NCBI RefSeq assembly: GCF_009906955.1
Contig: NZ_CP047656.1
Coordinates: 744,001-808,000 of the forward strand
Direction of reading: 5' to 3'
DNA length: 64,000 nucleotides
Source: Paraglaciecola mesophila
GTDB taxonomy: Bacteria > Pseudomonadota > Gammaproteobacteria > Enterobacterales > Alteromonadaceae
Part shown: piece after piece, positions 28,270 through 36,738 of the stretch
Layout of the letters: each line of letters opens with the position of its first letter
Numbering within the stretch: the first letter of the stretch is position 1
Translations under genes and position numbers: made by a program
Notes under the pieces: generated by a model
Databases searched by the model: none
What the model saw: only the letters and a program-made list of their open reading frames with translations
What the model was told of the DNA's origin: nothing

Positions 28270-29217
28270 ATGAAAAACTCACTCTTAGCCATCGGCGAAT
28301 GCATGGTTGAACTCAGTTTAAGTAACAGCCATTCATTACAGCATTCGTTCGCAGGTGATACGTATAATTCATTGGTGTACGCCAAACGTTGGCAACCTGA
28401 AATCGATTGTTTCTTTTTGTCTGGCATTGGCCAAGATATGTTTAGCAGCATGATGACTGAACATTGGAAGGCACACGGTATAGAAGGTCAATTTGTACTC
28501 TGTTCACCGGATCATAATGTGGGTATATACGCGATAAAGAATGACCCCAGTGGTGAGCGACAGTTTGATTATTGGCGCAAAGACTCAGCAGCTACCCAGC
28601 TAATGTATCTAATTGAGCAAAGCGATAGCGAACCGACTTGGCCACATTTTGACTTGGTATATTTCAGTGGTATATCGCTGGGAATATTAGCGGAAGATGA
28701 CAAGTCCCGATTTATTGACTTAATAAAGCGGTTAAGAAGTAATGGCAGCAAAATCGCATTCGATCCAAACTATCGTCCTAAGATGTGGTCCACCAAGGAC
28801 CACGCTATTCAATGGCTTGAAGCCGCCTATAGCGTAAGCGACATTGTACTACCAGGGTTCGACGACCACTATGACCTCTTTGGTCACACGTCAGTTGAAG
28901 AGATTGTTGGCTATTGCTCACAACTTCACGTTAGCGAGTTAATTATTAAAGCGGGCAAACAAGGCGTTTTTGCCTTTGAAAACGACCGAGCCGTGTGTCA
29001 TGTGCCATTTACCCCTGCCAAAGTGCAGCGCGACACAACCGCTGCGGGAGACTCTTTTGCCGGCGTGTACTTAGCATGCAGAATGGCAAGCAAGGATGTT
29101 CAAACCGCGATTGAACAAGCAACAGGCGCTGCAGGCCTTGTTGTACAACACCAGGGGGCGATTGTAGAGCACAGCATTTTTGATGTATTCCGCCAACAAT
29201 TTACTCAAGCGTTTTGA
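28270..29217 (+). CDS. kdgK: PfkB-family sugar-acid kinase (2-keto-3-deoxygluconate kinase type)
   Basis: 315 residues from ATG 28270, directly after the porter stop; an in-frame GTG at 28258 would overlap the porter. Ribokinase fold: N-terminal [10 protein letters not shown] followed by [15 protein letters not shown], which is typical of KDG kinases, [12 protein letters not shown], and the C-terminal signature [15 protein letters not shown] with the catalytic Asp. KDG kinases make 2-keto-3-deoxy-6-phosphogluconate. In agarolytic bacteria, 3,6-anhydro-L-galactose is oxidised and isomerised to 2-keto-3-deoxygalactonate, which then needs a kinase, so this enzyme probably acts on that or a related sugar acid. 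The KDG-type match is by sequence; the galactonate substrate is inferred from context. Confidence 0.85.
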   Translation: MKNSLLAIGECMVELSLSNSHSLQHSFAGDTYNSLVYAKRWQPEIDCFFLSGIGQDMFSSMMTEHWKAHGIEGQFVLCSPDHNVGIYAIKNDPSGERQFDYWRKDSAATQLMYLIEQSDSEPTWPHFDLVYFSGISLGILAEDDKSRFIDLIKRLRSNGSKIAFDPNYRPKMWSTKDHAIQWLEAAYSVSDIVLPGFDDHYDLFGHTSVEEIVGYCSQLHVSELIIKAGKQGVFAFENDRAVCHVPFTPAKVQRDTTAAGDSFAGVYLACRMASKDVQTAIEQATGAAGLVVQHQGAIVEHSIFDVFRQQFTQAF

Positions 29218-29260
29218 CGCTTATTGGATAACATCTTACCGTTAGTACGAGGACAATTTA

Positions 29261-30346
29261 ATGACCCAGGCCAATCAAAAACAAAGCCTAGCCACCAAGC
29301 GCGCTATCGAGCGCGGTTACGATTCAAAGAACGCTGACTGGATGATCGAATTCGAAACCAGCCCCCTTAAAGGTGATTTTGCCTTTGAAGAAGGCGTGAT
29401 CCGTCGAGACCCAACGTCTGTGATATCAGTAGATGGTGTGTATCATTGCTGGTATACCAAAGGTACCGGTGAAACCGTGGGTTTTGGTAGCAGTAACCCA
29501 GAGGATAAAGTGTTCCCGTGGGATTTAACGGAAGTGTGGCACGCCACGTCAAATGATGGTGAAACATGGCAGGAGCAAGGCCCAGCGATTCAAAGAGGCG
29601 CCTCGGGAGAGTTTGACGATCGCGCAGTTTTTACCCCAGAAGTGCTCGCCCATGAAGGAAAATACTATTTGGTATATCAGACGGTGCAGTTTCCCTACAC
29701 TAATCGGCAAATCGAACAAATTGCTATCGCGCACGCGAATTCGCCCTTTGGCCCTTGGGTAAAATCAACCGCGCCTATTCTCAGCCCCTCTATGGACGGC
29801 GAATGGTTGGGCGAAGAAGACAACCGTTTCCATGTTAAGTCAAAAGGCAGCTTTGACAGTCATAAAGTGCACGATCCTTGTTTGTTGGTTTTCAATGGAA
29901 AATTCCATTTGTATTACAAAGGAGAAACCATGGGCGAAGAAATGAATTTTGGTGGCCGGGAAATCAAGCATGGTGTTGCTATCGCCGACGACATTTTAGG
30001 GCCTTATCGTAAATCAGAATACAACCCAATCAGTAACAGCGGCCATGAAGTGGTGGTGTGGAATTACCAAGGTGGCGTTGCTAGCTTATTAACCACAGAT
30101 GGGCCAGAAAAGAACACCATTCAATTTGCTCCAGACGGCATTAATTTTGATATTAAAGCGCATATTAAAGGTGCGCCAGAAGCGATTGGCCTTTATCGCC
30201 CTAGCGAAACACAAGACACCCCTGCCCCAGGCTTACATTGGGGTTTGTGTCACAAGTACGATCCGAGTTGGAATTGGAATTACATCTGTCGCTATCGCCT
30301 GAAAAAACAAATATTGGACGCTGGCACTTTTCAAAACAGTAACTAG
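29261..30346 (+). CDS. GH117 alpha-1,3-L-neoagarooligosaccharide hydrolase
   Basis: 361 residues, no signal peptide, so cytoplasmic. The five-bladed propeller of GH117 is recognisable: blade starts [37 protein letters not shown] and [19 protein letters not shown], then [15 protein letters not shown]. Candidate active-site residues are Asp50, Asp120, Asp205 and His262, in the contexts seen in characterised members. Residues 1-25 match the N-terminal helical segment that swaps between subunits in known GH117 dimers. The enzyme removes 3,6-anhydro-L-galactose from the non-reducing end of neoagarobiose, giving galactose plus anhydrogalactose. An AGGACAATTT site precedes the ATG, and the gene follows the kinase by 43 nt. 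Confidence 0.93.
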   Translation: MTQANQKQSLATKRAIERGYDSKNADWMIEFETSPLKGDFAFEEGVIRRDPTSVISVDGVYHCWYTKGTGETVGFGSSNPEDKVFPWDLTEVWHATSNDGETWQEQGPAIQRGASGEFDDRAVFTPEVLAHEGKYYLVYQTVQFPYTNRQIEQIAIAHANSPFGPWVKSTAPILSPSMDGEWLGEEDNRFHVKSKGSFDSHKVHDPCLLVFNGKFHLYYKGETMGEEMNFGGREIKHGVAIADDILGPYRKSEYNPISNSGHEVVVWNYQGGVASLLTTDGPEKNTIQFAPDGINFDIKAHIKGAPEAIGLYRPSETQDTPAPGLHWGLCHKYDPSWNWNYICRYRLKKQILDAGTFQNSN

Positions 30347-30408
30347 TGGTGAACCAACTGTGGACATCAAAAGTCAATGTTTACGTACAACAGTAAGAGG
30401 ATGAACCC

Positions 30409-30678
30409 ATGTACAAAAGCATGCAATTAATCGACATGTTGAGGAAAAAATACCGCCTGCGATCTGACAACACCGTTGCCAAAAAGCTTGGTGTATCGCG
30501 TTCAGCCGTTAGCCGGTATCGTAACCAAACAGGCTCCATTGATGACAGATTGGCGGTAGAGATAGCTGAAATGCTTGCCCTTGATCCATTTGAGGTACTT
30601 GCATCGATGCGCTGCGAACGTGCTGCACGGAACAACAGCCCCACTGACATTAATTTTTGGCGTAAATACACAGCCTAA
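30409..30678 (+). CDS. Small Cro/XRE-like helix-turn-helix protein
   Basis: 89-residue protein with one HTH: residues about 19-45 read NTVAKKLGVSRSAVSRYRN, then a helix DRLAVEIAEMLALDPFEVLA. The C-terminal 25 residues resemble the short tail of phage-type regulators of the DUF3693 kind (LASMRCERA... FWRKYTA). An AAGAGGATGAACCC sequence gives a ribosome-binding site upstream. It is the last gene of the agar operon (62 nt after GH117) and its stop codon lies inside the terminator stem. It could be a local transcription factor or a captured phage-type gene; whether it controls this operon is unknown. Confidence 0.75.
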   Translation: MYKSMQLIDMLRKKYRLRSDNTVAKKLGVSRSAVSRYRNQTGSIDDRLAVEIAEMLALDPFEVLASMRCERAARNNSPTDINFWRKYTA

Positions 30679-30695
30679 ACGCATTGTTTAGGCTG
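30671..30695 (+). terminator. Terminator of the porter-kinase-GH117-HTH operon
   Basis: A perfect 10-bp stem (CAGCCTAAAC/GTTTAGGCTG) with a 5-nt loop, followed by TTTAC. It overlaps the stop codon of the HTH gene (30676-30678), an unusually tight placement. In the minus direction it is preceded by the binding-protein gene's own end, so it may serve both strands. Confidence 0.75.
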
Positions 30696-30723
30696 TTTAC
30701 GCACGTCCTTATCACCTCGAGGC

Positions 30724-31977
30724 CTATAACAAATAGGCTTGTCGAGCACGCTCAAGTGCCTCAAGGGTAGCGTCTACATCTCTAGTGTCCATAAACTCAG
30801 TGAATATAACCGTCCCTGCACTGCCCATTTTTTCATTGGTATCTCTATCAAAAAATTGCGAAAGACCTGCGGCTTGATTTAACACCTGTTGCCCCTGCTT
30901 AATAAAATAATCTTCTTTACTTTTCACATGCTTATTTGGCGAAATCATTGACGACACATCATTATAACTTTTCTGAAAGTCTAATCCGGCAATTGACAAT
31001 AAGTATTGCTCAACGGTTTTATTCATGGGTGCGTAATTCGGTACCATGAGTAAGTCCATAGGCGCTTCTTCGTAGGCTGGTATTGACGTTTTCATTTGAG
31101 GAAATGGAAAAAACCGAAAATCTTCTTTCAGTACCGGCGGTAACCCTCCTGCAAAAAAATTACCAATAAGGGTCATACCTGCCATTTTGTGGTACATAAA
31201 TGGCATTGCTTGTTGCCAATCCCACCCATTATAGCGTGTTGTAAAATAGCCTTTATCTAATAATACTTTCCATTTCTCGAACACCTCTCGCACCCCAATA
31301 TCAGTAAAGGGAATGTCGCCTTGCAATAAACGTTGATGATAATCCAAACCGTTTAGCCGCAAATTCAAATAATCAAACCAAGCTGCAGATGTCCATTTAT
31401 TTTTTGCGCCTATAGTAATAGGCGTGATCCCTGCTTTTTTCAGGGTTTCACACACAATTAAAAAGGATTGCCAATCTTTCGGGGGATGTAAGTTAAGCGC
31501 TGCAAATACTGATGCTCGGTAGTAAAAACCCCATTGGTAATAGGAAGTGGGGACTGCATATCGTTTATTATTCAGAGAAATAGCCCCAATGGCGCCCTCA
31601 CTAAACGACGAATCAAGATCATGCCTTTGCCACATCTGTGTTAAATCTTTTACCTGATTTTTTCGTACATATTGATAAAGCCGAGGTCCGCCTTGCCAAG
31701 TTAGCACATCTGGGCCTCTACCTTGCTCGAGCCATTGAACAATTAATTTCTTAAACTCGGCATCAGAATAAAAAGATAACTTCACTTCACTACCTGGGTA
31801 CTGCTCAGAAAATGATTTAGCATGACGTAAAAAGCTGGTCTTTTGCGGTCCAGACGTACTTAAAATGGCCACTTCTATGGTTTGAGCCGACGCTGGACTT
31901 AAAATAAATAAGCTCAGCAGGATCCAAGAATAAAACAAGATTAAAGGGCTTAGCCATTGATGCCGACAACTAAACAT
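30724..31977 (-). CDS. Sugar-type ABC solute-binding protein without transporter genes
   Basis: 417 residues from the ATG at 31977, chosen because AAAAAGGA lies 5-6 nt upstream; ATGs further upstream lack a site. The signal peptide runs to about residue 32 (SPASA|QT). The mature protein has the family-1 (MalE-like) layout: VAILSTSGPQKTSF, the lobe-hinge region GRGPDVLTWQGGPRLYQY, AVPTSYYQWGFYYRASVF, and a C-terminal helical part. No permease or ATPase gene follows. It is divergent from a chemoreceptor gene (104 nt between start codons), so it may present a sugar to that receptor instead of, or as well as, a distant transporter. Ligand unknown; oligosaccharide from agar is plausible from location. 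Confidence 0.85.
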   Translation of the reverse strand: MFSCRHQWLSPLILFYSWILLSLFILSPASAQTIEVAILSTSGPQKTSFLRHAKSFSEQYPGSEVKLSFYSDAEFKKLIVQWLEQGRGPDVLTWQGGPRLYQYVRKNQVKDLTQMWQRHDLDSSFSEGAIGAISLNNKRYAVPTSYYQWGFYYRASVFAALNLHPPKDWQSFLIVCETLKKAGITPITIGAKNKWTSAAWFDYLNLRLNGLDYHQRLLQGDIPFTDIGVREVFEKWKVLLDKGYFTTRYNGWDWQQAMPFMYHKMAGMTLIGNFFAGGLPPVLKEDFRFFPFPQMKTSIPAYEEAPMDLLMVPNYAPMNKTVEQYLLSIAGLDFQKSYNDVSSMISPNKHVKSKEDYFIKQGQQVLNQAAGLSQFFDRDTNEKMGSAGTVIFTEFMDTRDVDATLEALERARQAYLL

Positions 31978-32081
31978 AAACATCCTTTTTAGTAACAATT
32001 TTATAATACTATAGTTACACTAACCGATTGTTAATATTTATCATACTTTATCAAAGAATAGACTCAGTACTTGGATGTAAT

Positions 32082-33602
32082 ATGAATCTTCGTAAGAAAC
32101 TAAACCTAGTTACCTTTATTGTGGTTACGTTAACCTTGGTTGTTTTTCAAATCATTACCACATCGATAAACCAAGTGAGCTTAGCTGATAAAGTCGCTAA
32201 GTCAGCAGAAAATACCACAGAGCGCCTTAGTATTACGTTGGCGGACTCGTTGTGGAATTACAATATTGACAATGCCACTCAAATAGCGACAGCTGAGCTA
32301 GGCACAAACGATCTCGTTGAAATGCGCGCCTTCAACCGAGACAACGAGCGCTTATTTAGCGTGACGTGGGATGAGCAAAATCAACACACCACAACAAACG
32401 AATTTACCGGCGATGTTCATTTACGAGTTAAAAAAACGATCCAATTCAAAGACCAAGAGGACTTGATCGATGCCGGTAGTATTGAACTGACGTTTTCATC
32501 TGCCACATTAGACAACGCGCTATCAGACGCAATTTTTCATTCAATTATTCAAATTGTGATACTGGACGCTGTGCTCATGTGCTTCATGAGTATATTCATC
32601 AGTAAGTTGGTGGTAGCGCCGCTAGAGAACATTACCGCTCGCGTACAGGATATTGCCCATGGCAATGGCGATTTAACCCAAAGAGTGAACTATACCAGTT
32701 CCGACGAACTCGGTGTGCTAACCACAGGTATCAACCGATTTATCGATAATGTACACAGTGTGGTGAGTGAAATTGTCAGTGTATCTAAAACTTTGGACGC
32801 CAGCGCCAACGATAGCCAGACAAACGTTGAACAACTCAATACCCAAGTTCAAGACTTGAACAGCCAAGTGTCTATGATTTTGTCTGCGGTTCAGGCACTT
32901 GATCAAACCGCCCTAGATGTAGCGCATAAAGCGTCACAATCATCAAATATAACCCAAGGCACCAGTGCCTTAGCCAGTGAAGGCATGCGCAAAGTTAATA
33001 GCTCAAGTGCGTTGATACAGACACTTGCGCAGAATATGCAAGAATCAACAAGCAAAACAGAAATGCTTGAAAAGCACTCTCAATCGATTGATACCGTGAT
33101 TCAGGTTATTAAAGGTATAGCCGACCAAACGAACCTGTTGGCGCTCAACGCTGCTATCGAAGCGGCTCGAGCAGGCGAACAAGGCCGTGGATTTGCTGTC
33201 GTCGCAGATGAAGTTCGCACCCTTGCCCAGCGCACGCAAGTTTCAACCGGACAAATCACTGAGATCATCGAAAAGCTTCAACAACAATCAGCTGAAACAT
33301 TAGCCGTTATGCAAAATGGTCAAAAGATGATGGCTGAAAATGTTGACTCCGTTGCAGAAGCAGAACACACGTTCAGTGATATAAAACACGCCATTGAAAG
33401 CAGTCTTAAGGGGGCACAGGGAATAGCAACGGACACAGACAATCAAAAAAATACCTTAGGCGAAATTAAACAGAACGTTGAAAACATTAAAGACAGTAAC
33501 GAACGCACGTTACATATCGCCCAGCGTAGTTCTGCCATAAATCAACAAATTGTCCAAATGAGTCATTCTGTTGCTGAATTAAGTGAGAAGTTTAAGATTT
33601 AG
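32082..33602 (+). CDS. Methyl-accepting chemotaxis protein
   Basis: 506 residues from ATG 32082 (GGATG upstream); an earlier TTG at 32028 would add an unlikely leader. TM1 is about residues 9-27, a short periplasmic domain of about 130 residues follows, and TM2 is about residues 150-175 ([20 protein letters not shown]). A HAMP domain ([22 protein letters not shown]) and the signalling coiled coil come next. The conserved hairpin tip reads [20 protein letters not shown], then [18 protein letters not shown]. There is no C-terminal CheR-binding pentapeptide. The small sensor domain could bind a ligand directly or a periplasmic binding protein, such as the one encoded divergently next door. Confidence 0.92.
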   Translation: MNLRKKLNLVTFIVVTLTLVVFQIITTSINQVSLADKVAKSAENTTERLSITLADSLWNYNIDNATQIATAELGTNDLVEMRAFNRDNERLFSVTWDEQNQHTTTNEFTGDVHLRVKKTIQFKDQEDLIDAGSIELTFSSATLDNALSDAIFHSIIQIVILDAVLMCFMSIFISKLVVAPLENITARVQDIAHGNGDLTQRVNYTSSDELGVLTTGINRFIDNVHSVVSEIVSVSKTLDASANDSQTNVEQLNTQVQDLNSQVSMILSAVQALDQTALDVAHKASQSSNITQGTSALASEGMRKVNSSSALIQTLAQNMQESTSKTEMLEKHSQSIDTVIQVIKGIADQTNLLALNAAIEAARAGEQGRGFAVVADEVRTLAQRTQVSTGQITEIIEKLQQQSAETLAVMQNGQKMMAENVDSVAEAEHTFSDIKHAIESSLKGAQGIATDTDNQKNTLGEIKQNVENIKDSNERTLHIAQRSSAINQQIVQMSHSVAELSEKFKI

Positions 33603-33702
33603 TCAGATAGAACATGGAGATTCGCAGTACCTCTCTTATCACGCTGCCTGAGGGTGCCTTCGGCTGCTAAAAAGGCCTACCGAAAGACCTTTACCTCCTA
33701 AA

Positions 33703-33737
33703 AATAACAAACCCGTCAAATTGACGAGTTTGTTATT
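33703..33737. terminator. Bidirectional terminator
   Basis: Inverted repeat AATAACAAAC..GTTTGTTATT enclosing CCGTCAAATTGACG-type inner pairs (one mismatch) between the convergent chemoreceptor (stop 33602) and propeller gene (stop 33768). A/T tracts on both sides fit use in both directions. Confidence 0.75.
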
Positions 33738-33767
33738 ATTCAGCGTAAATCATAAAGTGGAGTGGTA

Positions 33768-34907
33768 TTACACACGCTCTAACTTAATAGGATAACTTTG
33801 GTTTGCATTCCACTGGCCAATGTATAGGTTTTCGTCTTCATCGGCACACAAGCCATGGCAGTGATTAAACACGTCCCATGTGCTTTGCATAGGCTGCAAC
33901 GTGTCATTTATATACTCAGGCACCGTGCCGCCAAGATTCGCCACCACACGATTGTGTTTATCAAACACACTGATAAATCCAGAGTCATCTTGGTTTTTGC
34001 CATCAATATGCGACCAACATACAGGCGCGTAAAAATGCTCACCTTTAAATATTGGCCCCCCAATATACGCACCATTGGCATCAATCGTACCTAAATATTC
34101 ACCCGTCATAGAGAATCGCTTCAAGCACTGTGCCCCGCGTGAACTCACTAACAACTCAGATGAACCGCTTCGTGTGTCAATGCCAATACCATGGGTATTG
34201 GATAAGTTGTAATTGGGGTCAGAATTATCATGGCCGCCCCAGCGGCGAATAAATTGTCCTTGAGAATTGTATTGCAATAAGTAATCAGAACCGTAACCGT
34301 CGGTAACATACATATCACCATTATCACTGATGGCAATGTCCGTTGGCCTAAAAGGTTGATCCGGCTGGTACACACCATACGTTTGGGGATGCCCAATACT
34401 AAAAATTAAACGCCCCGACATGTCTAATTTTGCAATAAACCCTGATTGCGCCACAACGCGATTATACGGAGAATCCCATGCTTCAGTTGAATGCCCGTCC
34501 CATAAACGGTTTTTCACCCACCCGCTGTCGATGAGATACATAAAATCCTCACCGTTTTCGTTGATAACCTTTACGCTGTGTCCACCGGGCATATGCGTGC
34601 TAAACGCATCCAGTAACTTACCATCACGGTTGTATATCAGGATGTTATTGCGTGGCTCGTCAGTGATCATGACCACTCTGCCCTTGGCATCAATATCTAA
34701 CCCGTGGCAATTTTCCACTGGTGTCTGATGGGGATCAAGACGCCCCCAGTGCATATTAACCCTATAGGTAAATTCACCTTGACCGACGATCATCCCATGG
34801 GGATCACGCATCGTTTTAGGCAACACCCACCCTGGAAGTAAAGCGCTAGAAGCCTCTGGTGCGTTCTGTTGCTTGGCATTTTGCTGTTTAGCGTCGAAAA
34901 CAGACAT
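33768..34907 (-). CDS. NHL-type beta-propeller protein, amidating-lyase-like
   Basis: 379 residues, no signal peptide. After a low-complexity head with a direct repeat (AKQQNAKQQNA, residues 6-16) comes a six-bladed propeller of NHL type: ENCHGLDIDAKGRVVMITD, GHSVKVINENGEDFMYLID, RPTDIAISDNGDMYVTDGYG, THGIGIDTRSGSSELLVSS, HCHGLCADEDENLYIGQWN. The conserved His at blade entries and GYG/DG turns resemble the lyase half of peptidyl-glycine amidating enzymes, but amidation here is unlikely; such proteins are often bacterial lactonases or lyases of unknown substrate. It directly follows the dioxygenase gene, whose stop abuts its ATG, so the two products probably act on the same compound. Confidence 0.8.
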   Translation of the reverse strand: MSVFDAKQQNAKQQNAPEASSALLPGWVLPKTMRDPHGMIVGQGEFTYRVNMHWGRLDPHQTPVENCHGLDIDAKGRVVMITDEPRNNILIYNRDGKLLDAFSTHMPGGHSVKVINENGEDFMYLIDSGWVKNRLWDGHSTEAWDSPYNRVVAQSGFIAKLDMSGRLIFSIGHPQTYGVYQPDQPFRPTDIAISDNGDMYVTDGYGSDYLLQYNSQGQFIRRWGGHDNSDPNYNLSNTHGIGIDTRSGSSELLVSSRGAQCLKRFSMTGEYLGTIDANGAYIGGPIFKGEHFYAPVCWSHIDGKNQDDSGFISVFDKHNRVVANLGGTVPEYINDTLQPMQSTWDVFNHCHGLCADEDENLYIGQWNANQSYPIKLERV

Positions 34908-35690
34908 TTACGATACCTTGCCTTCGTCTGTTTCTTGCCAATTTATAATGGCGTCATCGCCTACTGGGCTAAACGGGTAAAATTTCGCTTCATTTTCTTG
35001 AAACGCTTGGTTGCTGACCGCGTTGTACGCACAAATCATTGACCAGCGAGGCTCTGCCGCACGATTTTGATTTGACTTATGTAGCAGATTGCAATGGAAG
35101 AACAATACATCTCCAGGCTCAAGTTCTACATTCACCAATTCATGATACTTCTTCGCTTCTTCGACAAAATCGAGTGCGGCCCCTTTCTGATCACCGGTTT
35201 TATTGTGATCTAAGCGCCCTAAATGATGAGATCCTTTTAGGACCTGCAAGCAGCCATTTTCAACTGTGGCGCGATTAATAGCCACCATACAACTGATGGC
35301 TTTTGGGTAAAGCATGTAATTGTCGCGATGCCAGTAACCGAAATCTTGATGCCATTCCCATGCCCCACCCACAAAGGGCTCTTTCATCATTATCTTGGTA
35401 CTGGTGTGATAAATAGGTTCACCAATAAGAGTTTCACATACCTCAGATAAACGACGACTACGGGAAAACATACTGTATAGGTCGTTTCCTGTTTCTTGCC
35501 ACAAACAAACTTTACTAACGGCCCCGCCTGAATCTTTCTTGTGCCAAGCGCGATCATGTAAAGCGTCATCATTAAATGCTTTTTCTTGTAAACGAGCGAT
35601 TTCTTGCTCGCTGTAATAGCCTCTAGCGATGACGTACCCATTGCGATGAAAATCTGCAATTTGTTGATCAGTTAATGTGATCTTGCTCAT
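34908..35690 (-). CDS. Phytanoyl-CoA dioxygenase (PhyH) family Fe(II)/2-oxoglutarate oxygenase
   Basis: 260-residue cytoplasmic oxygenase. The iron site is visible: His and Asp in WEWHQDFGYWHRDNYML, with a distal His in FFHCNLLHKSNQN, followed at 10 residues by RWSMICAYN holding the Arg expected to bind 2-oxoglutarate. The N-terminus (LTDQQIADFHRNGYVIARGYYS) is the standard PhyH start. Such enzymes hydroxylate or halogenate many small molecules, so the substrate is open. It forms a two-gene operon with the propeller protein and is divergent from an IclR regulator. A copy of the ATTGTTAACAAT palindrome in its promoter links it to the agar genes. Confidence 0.88.
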   Translation of the reverse strand: MSKITLTDQQIADFHRNGYVIARGYYSEQEIARLQEKAFNDDALHDRAWHKKDSGGAVSKVCLWQETGNDLYSMFSRSRRLSEVCETLIGEPIYHTSTKIMMKEPFVGGAWEWHQDFGYWHRDNYMLYPKAISCMVAINRATVENGCLQVLKGSHHLGRLDHNKTGDQKGAALDFVEEAKKYHELVNVELEPGDVLFFHCNLLHKSNQNRAAEPRWSMICAYNAVSNQAFQENEAKFYPFSPVGDDAIINWQETDEGKVS

Positions 35691-35724
35691 AGATTTGTCC
35701 TCTTGTTAATCAAACCTGTAGTAA

Positions 35725-35736
35725 ATTGTTAACAAT
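35725..35736. promoter_or_regulatory. Operator-like palindrome ATTGTTAACAAT (dioxygenase promoter)
   Basis: A perfect 12-bp palindrome about 35 nt upstream of the dioxygenase start codon and about 200 nt upstream of the divergent IclR gene. It has the same core as the two sites in the agarase/porter promoter region. The downstream arm ends in ATA, so the outer pair is lost. Confidence 0.55.
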
Positions 35737-35935
35737 ATTGGCGCAAATTTGCTTTACACGCAAGCTAGCATTCATATAAAAATATAGTATTCATATACAA
35801 ATATTAATTTATTATTAAAAATCAATGTCATGCTCGTTTAGCCAGCAGATAAAAATGTTAATCCATGTGGCTTTGCTAGGCATTAGGCCCACCAAAAGGT
35901 ATTATCAGAATGAAGAAACTATGGAGTGATGTTCA

Positions 35936-36706
35936 TTGAGTGACAAGCCAACGAGCAAATACGCGGTCCCAGCCCTTGATAAAGGGTTAGACATCCTTGA
36001 GTATTTAGCAAGTCAAGAGTTACCGCGCTCACAAAGTGAAATAGCCCAAGGGCTAGGACGCAGCCCAAATGAAATATTCCGGGTGTTGGTGGGTTTAGAA
36101 GCTAGAGGCTACCTACTACGTGATGAGACCTCAGGGCGCTATCGCATTTCATTCAAGTTATATAACTTGTCACGCAGTATCTCACCTATTGAACAAATGC
36201 GGCAATGTGCTTTGCCTTACATGGAAGATCTTGCCGTCAAAATCGGCCAGTCTTGCTACTTGTGCATGTTGTATCAGAGCCAAACCATGGTCATTATTCA
36301 AGCACGTAGTCACAGCCCCGTTTTTCTGCATATTACTGAGGGATCGTTGTTTTCTACCCGCACCTCTACTTCTGGTAAGGTGTTATTAGCCAATAGCAAC
36401 TCAGCTGTGCAAGCTATGCTGCTGGAGCACGACGCTGGTTTTTCGAGTTTGAATGACAAACAGCAAGTACACCTTAGCAAAGAACTTTTAAACATTAGAA
36501 AAAGCGGCCTATGTGTACAGCCTAATAGTTTAATCGATGGCGTAACAGACGTAGCAACCCTTGTTGGACAACCCGAAGGAAAAGTAATTGCCGCCCTAGC
36601 GGTTTCTTCGCTGCAAACCCAATTAGGCAAGCAAGTAGAACAAGACTGTTTAAATAAGCAATTAAAAGAGACCGCTCAGATCATTACTGAACAATTAGGT
36701 TGTTAA
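35936..36706 (+). CDS. IclR-family transcriptional regulator
   Basis: 256 residues from a TTG start with GGAG 9 nt upstream. The N-terminal winged HTH is YAVPALDKGLDILEYLA then RSQSEIAQGLGRSPNEIFRVL. The C-terminal effector domain has SCYLCMLYQSQTMVIIQ and ARSHSPVFLHITEGSLFSTRTSTSGKVLLA. IclR regulators sense small acids or aromatic compounds, and KdgR of this family controls deoxy-keto-acid metabolism. Divergent from the dioxygenase/propeller operon, it is the likely local regulator of that operon. It is also a candidate for the ATTGTTAACAAT motif, though no sequence proof exists. Confidence 0.9.
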   Translation: MSDKPTSKYAVPALDKGLDILEYLASQELPRSQSEIAQGLGRSPNEIFRVLVGLEARGYLLRDETSGRYRISFKLYNLSRSISPIEQMRQCALPYMEDLAVKIGQSCYLCMLYQSQTMVIIQARSHSPVFLHITEGSLFSTRTSTSGKVLLANSNSAVQAMLLEHDAGFSSLNDKQQVHLSKELLNIRKSGLCVQPNSLIDGVTDVATLVGQPEGKVIAALAVSSLQTQLGKQVEQDCLNKQLKETAQIITEQLGC

Positions 36707-36738
36707 TCTCAATGTGATTGACAGAAGCAAGTTGCGTG

